Source: an uncultured Prevotella sp. (lineage in GTDB: Bacteria > Bacteroidota > Bacteroidia > Bacteroidales > Bacteroidaceae). From it: DNA of 8,724 nucleotides. The translations under genes were made by a program, and so were the position numbers. The DNA is taken from contig URDV01000089.1 in NCBI GenBank assembly GCA_900546605.1, positions 1 through 8,724 on the forward strand, in the 5' to 3' direction. This document shows positions 7,054-8,724 of the stretch, piece after piece. The notes beneath the pieces were generated by a model. It searched no databases, was not told the DNA's origin, and worked only from the letters and a program-made list of their open reading frames with translations. Every line of letters starts with the position of its first letter. The first letter of the stretch is position 1.

Positions 7054-8352
7054 TTAATATTTAATGCCCTCAATGTGTTTAAACTTGCTCCACACACTCT
7101 GACGATATTGCTTGAGTTGATGTTGTGGAACATAAAGGGTAACATCGTTGTAGTGATGTGCGTCGAACACAGAGTCAATGGGAGTGGGCCACATGTCGCT
7201 ACCAATGCCTGCTATTAGGGTATCTGAAGACATATTATTATTATAAAAGTAAATTTTTTGTAGTTGTCTACAACCTTTAAAAGAACCTCGAAGCAGTTGA
7301 AAACAACCACCTGACATTTTTATTATAATTTGCTTTAGCATTGTGTTGTTGCGAAAACTATCAAAGCCTAATTCTGTTACTTTATATGTTAGCCCTTTAT
7401 ATGTCATTTCGTCGGGCACCACAATTGTTTCTTCGTTCATGCGGTACAATTGTGCTGAGGCTACCAAACCACCCCATGAGGTGTACTTAATGTTGGCTAC
7501 CCTAAACTGTGCTTGCTTTTGGTATCGCGGCCATCCATTTTCAATTTGCATTTGATAATAGCCCCATGCCACCAGTGAGCATATGATTATAAAAAGTGAT
7601 GTAACGGCCAACAGGCACCAGCGTTGTTTGTGGCGAATAGCCGTTTGCACCTCATCAATGCTTTGGTAGCGCTTTTCTATCGAACAGGTGCAGCGCTTGG
7701 CCACACTATTATAAATACGTCCTAAGTGAAGGTCGGTAATAATTTGTCCTAAACTCCATATATCGTTGCGACAGTCAGTAGTAAAACTTTTTCTTTGTTC
7801 AGGCGATATATACCCCTCTGTGCCCGATGGTTGCTTAAGTTCACTATAATAATCGGTGTCGGCCAGTCCAAAGTCAATGAGCTTAACATTGTTGCCATTG
7901 CGCGTAATCATGATGTTTTCGGGCTTAAGGTCGCGATGCACAATTTGCCGACGATGCAAGTAGGCAATGGCATCAATTAGTTGCGTGAGCACTTTACGGC
8001 GGTCGCTACGTGAGGGGCGTGAGTTGAGCCATTGGCGCAAGTTCTGTCCGTCAATCCATTCCATTACAATGCATGAACCATAGTCGGGCAGAACTTCGAT
8101 GTTGTAAGCTGTTGCTATGGCTGGATGATGCAATGAATGCTGTATGTTAAATTCTTTTTGCTGTAGATTTCTATAAAATGTAAGTTCGCGATGTTCTTTG
8201 CTCAGTGCCTTTAACACGTACCATTTTCCATTGCGCTTCGCCTTAATCATAATGGTGTTGGGCGAGGCATAAAGTGGCTGCATAGTACTATATGTAGCGG
8301 AATTTTCACTATTATCAATGTTAAAGATTTCTGAGGTTTCGAACTTTTTCAT
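7054..8352 (-). CDS. transmembrane Ser/Thr protein kinase with BspA-like LRR ectodomain
   Basis: 432 residues in three parts. The Hanks-type kinase (about 27-240) has Lys48 in VLK, a likely helix-C Glu67, HRDLKPEN with Asp141, Lys143 and Asn146, DFG at 160-162, SPE at 183-185 and DIWSLG with Asp197: all catalytic residues are present. The glycine-rich loop is degenerate (ASPNTIMIKAKRNGKW). A single membrane helix (246-265) follows the basic stretch RHKQRW, predicting kinase inside and C-terminus outside. Residues 306-432 read as LRR_5/BspA-like: VVPDEMTYKGLTYKVTELG, SFRNNTMLKQI, SFKGCRQLQKIYF, then the typical capping end LYVPQHQLKQYRQSVWSKF. The family phosphorylates Ser/Thr; substrate and external ligand are unknown. 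The activation segment offers Ser176 and Thr178. The start ATG overlaps the upstream TGA (ATGA), and a promoter lies just before it. Met24 (8283) is a possible alternative start but would remove conserved-looking N-terminal sequence. Confidence 0.9.
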   Translation of the reverse strand: MKKFETSEIFNIDNSENSATYSTMQPLYASPNTIMIKAKRNGKWYVLKALSKEHRELTFYRNLQQKEFNIQHSLHHPAIATAYNIEVLPDYGSCIVMEWIDGQNLRQWLNSRPSRSDRRKVLTQLIDAIAYLHRRQIVHRDLKPENIMITRNGNNVKLIDFGLADTDYYSELKQPSGTEGYISPEQRKSFTTDCRNDIWSLGQIITDLHLGRIYNSVAKRCTCSIEKRYQSIDEVQTAIRHKQRWCLLAVTSLFIIICSLVAWGYYQMQIENGWPRYQKQAQFRVANIKYTSWGGLVASAQLYRMNEETIVVPDEMTYKGLTYKVTELGFDSFRNNTMLKQIIIKMSGGCFQLLRGSFKGCRQLQKIYFYNNNMSSDTLIAGIGSDMWPTPIDSVFDAHHYNDVTLYVPQHQLKQYRQSVWSKFKHIEGIKY

Positions 8353-8636
8353 AATGCAAAGTTAGCATTAATGTTCCTATTAGCCAAGCGTGGGAGTAAA
8401 ATGAAAAATGCTTGCTGTGTGAGTTCGTCGGTGTAGTAGCCAATGTGGTGAGCCATCCACACATTGTTGTCCTTGCCTTTGAATATTTGAGTTAAGGCAT
8501 CGTGGCCAACGGGGCAGTTAGAGCAAGCCAACGTGGTGAAGTGTTCGCACAACACCTTGTGGGGGTAGCTGGTTTTGTAAATCAACAAGTCGCTGCTAAT
8601 GCTGTCGTTGCCCTTATAGTTATCATTGCTTTCCAT
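8349..8636 (-). CDS. truncated Omp28-family (thioredoxin-like) fragment, possible pseudogene
   Basis: 95 residues. KVLCEHFTTLACSNCPVGHDAL (split as residues 27-36 and 37-48) is the signature start of Omp28-related proteins, where a CxxC(P) redox-like pair (Cys38, Cys41) follows an EDFTG-like strand. VWMAHHIGYYTDELT (59-73) continues the match. Family members are usually a few hundred residues and exported; this one has no signal peptide and stops soon after the first third of the fold, at PRLANRNINANFAL. The frame is open upstream of the ATG to a TAA inside the edge repeat, without another ATG. Both ends therefore look cut. The last codon overlaps the kinase ATG, so it could still be translated and coupled. 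No clear ribosome site precedes the ATG. It may be a relic or a small redox domain; I favour a relic. Confidence 0.6.
   Translation of the reverse strand: MESNDNYKGNDSISSDLLIYKTSYPHKVLCEHFTTLACSNCPVGHDALTQIFKGKDNNVWMAHHIGYYTDELTQQAFFILLPRLANRNINANFAL
8357..8387 (-). promoter_or_regulatory. Bacteroidetes-type promoter directly before the kinase gene
   Basis: On the minus strand TTGG (8387-8384), exactly 19 nt, then TAACTTTG (8364-8357), a perfect match to TAnnTTTG, followed by C. The -7 box ends only four bases before the kinase ATG, so transcription would start at or within a few bases of the A of ATG. That implies a leaderless mRNA, or use of a later start such as Met24. The box lies inside the last codons of the Omp28-like fragment. 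Confidence 0.6.
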
Positions 8637-8669
8637 TAGGGTTGGTTCTGCCGTTTTGTTACATAATTT

Positions 8670-8724
8670 ACCCGTTGGCGGAATTGTTGGTTAACGGGTT
8701 AACAAGTTGACAGGTTAACAAGTA
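8670..8724 (-). repeat. GTTAACCT octamer repeat, right copy of the inverted pair
   Basis: Reverse complement of 32-86 with 52 of 55 positions identical; the three differences are contiguous (AAC here, TGA on the left, between the octamers and the AATTCCGCC tail). The four octamers occupy 8688-8719. The first repeat base coincides with the end of the supplied sequence, so the repeat may extend further. It lies 34 bp upstream of the Omp28-like fragment, and a stop codon in that reading frame falls within it. Confidence 0.85.

Noticed and set aside
131..8636. A complete anti-phage defence island, given the WYL regulator and the kinase
   Set aside because: No nuclease, helicase, restriction or other effector gene is present, and both the kinase ectodomain and the macroglobulin point to envelope functions.
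32..8724. Composite transposon or integrative element bounded by the terminal inverted repeats
   Set aside because: No transposase, integrase or target-site duplication is visible, and the repeat is an octamer array lying in intergenic DNA, which fits a dispersed repeat better.

Overview
The window looks like a chromosomal segment from a Bacteroidales bacterium, most likely Prevotella-like. The reasons are two promoters of the Bacteroidetes type (TTGG, 19-nt spacer, TAnnTTTG-like box), weak or absent Shine-Dalgarno sequences, a BspA-type leucine-rich repeat ectodomain, an Omp28-family fragment, and a very long alpha-2-macroglobulin of the size usual in this group. The genus is an inference from style; no rRNA or housekeeping marker is present.

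Layout from left to right. A repeat of GTTAACCT-like octamers (32-86) is followed by a WYL-domain transcription regulator on the minus strand (131-1030). A 190-bp divergent intergenic region is unusually rich in palindromes and carries a good promoter for the next gene. A 1861-residue secreted alpha-2-macroglobulin-family protein fills 1221-6806 on the plus strand. A strong hairpin (6848-6900) closes it; the rest of the 247-bp convergent gap (to 7053) shows no gene. On the minus strand from the right come a truncated Omp28-like thioredoxin-fold fragment (8349-8636) and, overlapping it by ATGA, a transmembrane Ser/Thr kinase with a BspA-like LRR ectodomain (7054-8352). The window ends exactly on an inverted copy of the left repeat (8670-8724, 52 of 55 positions identical).

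How the genes may work together. The macroglobulin should act as a periplasmic or surface protease trap, but it lacks the CxEQ thioester motif at the expected place, so any trapping would be non-covalent. The divergent WYL protein is the obvious candidate regulator: a perfect 9-bp-arm palindrome covers the -33 box of the macroglobulin promoter. The kinase is a one-gene envelope sensor candidate, cytoplasmic kinase plus external LRR. No evidence in the sequence links the kinase to the macroglobulin apart from proximity; they are convergent. No transposase, integrase, CRISPR, tRNA or rRNA was seen. The most unusual items are the kinase-LRR fusion, the thioester-less macroglobulin with its palindromic promoter, and the mirrored repeats at the two window edges.
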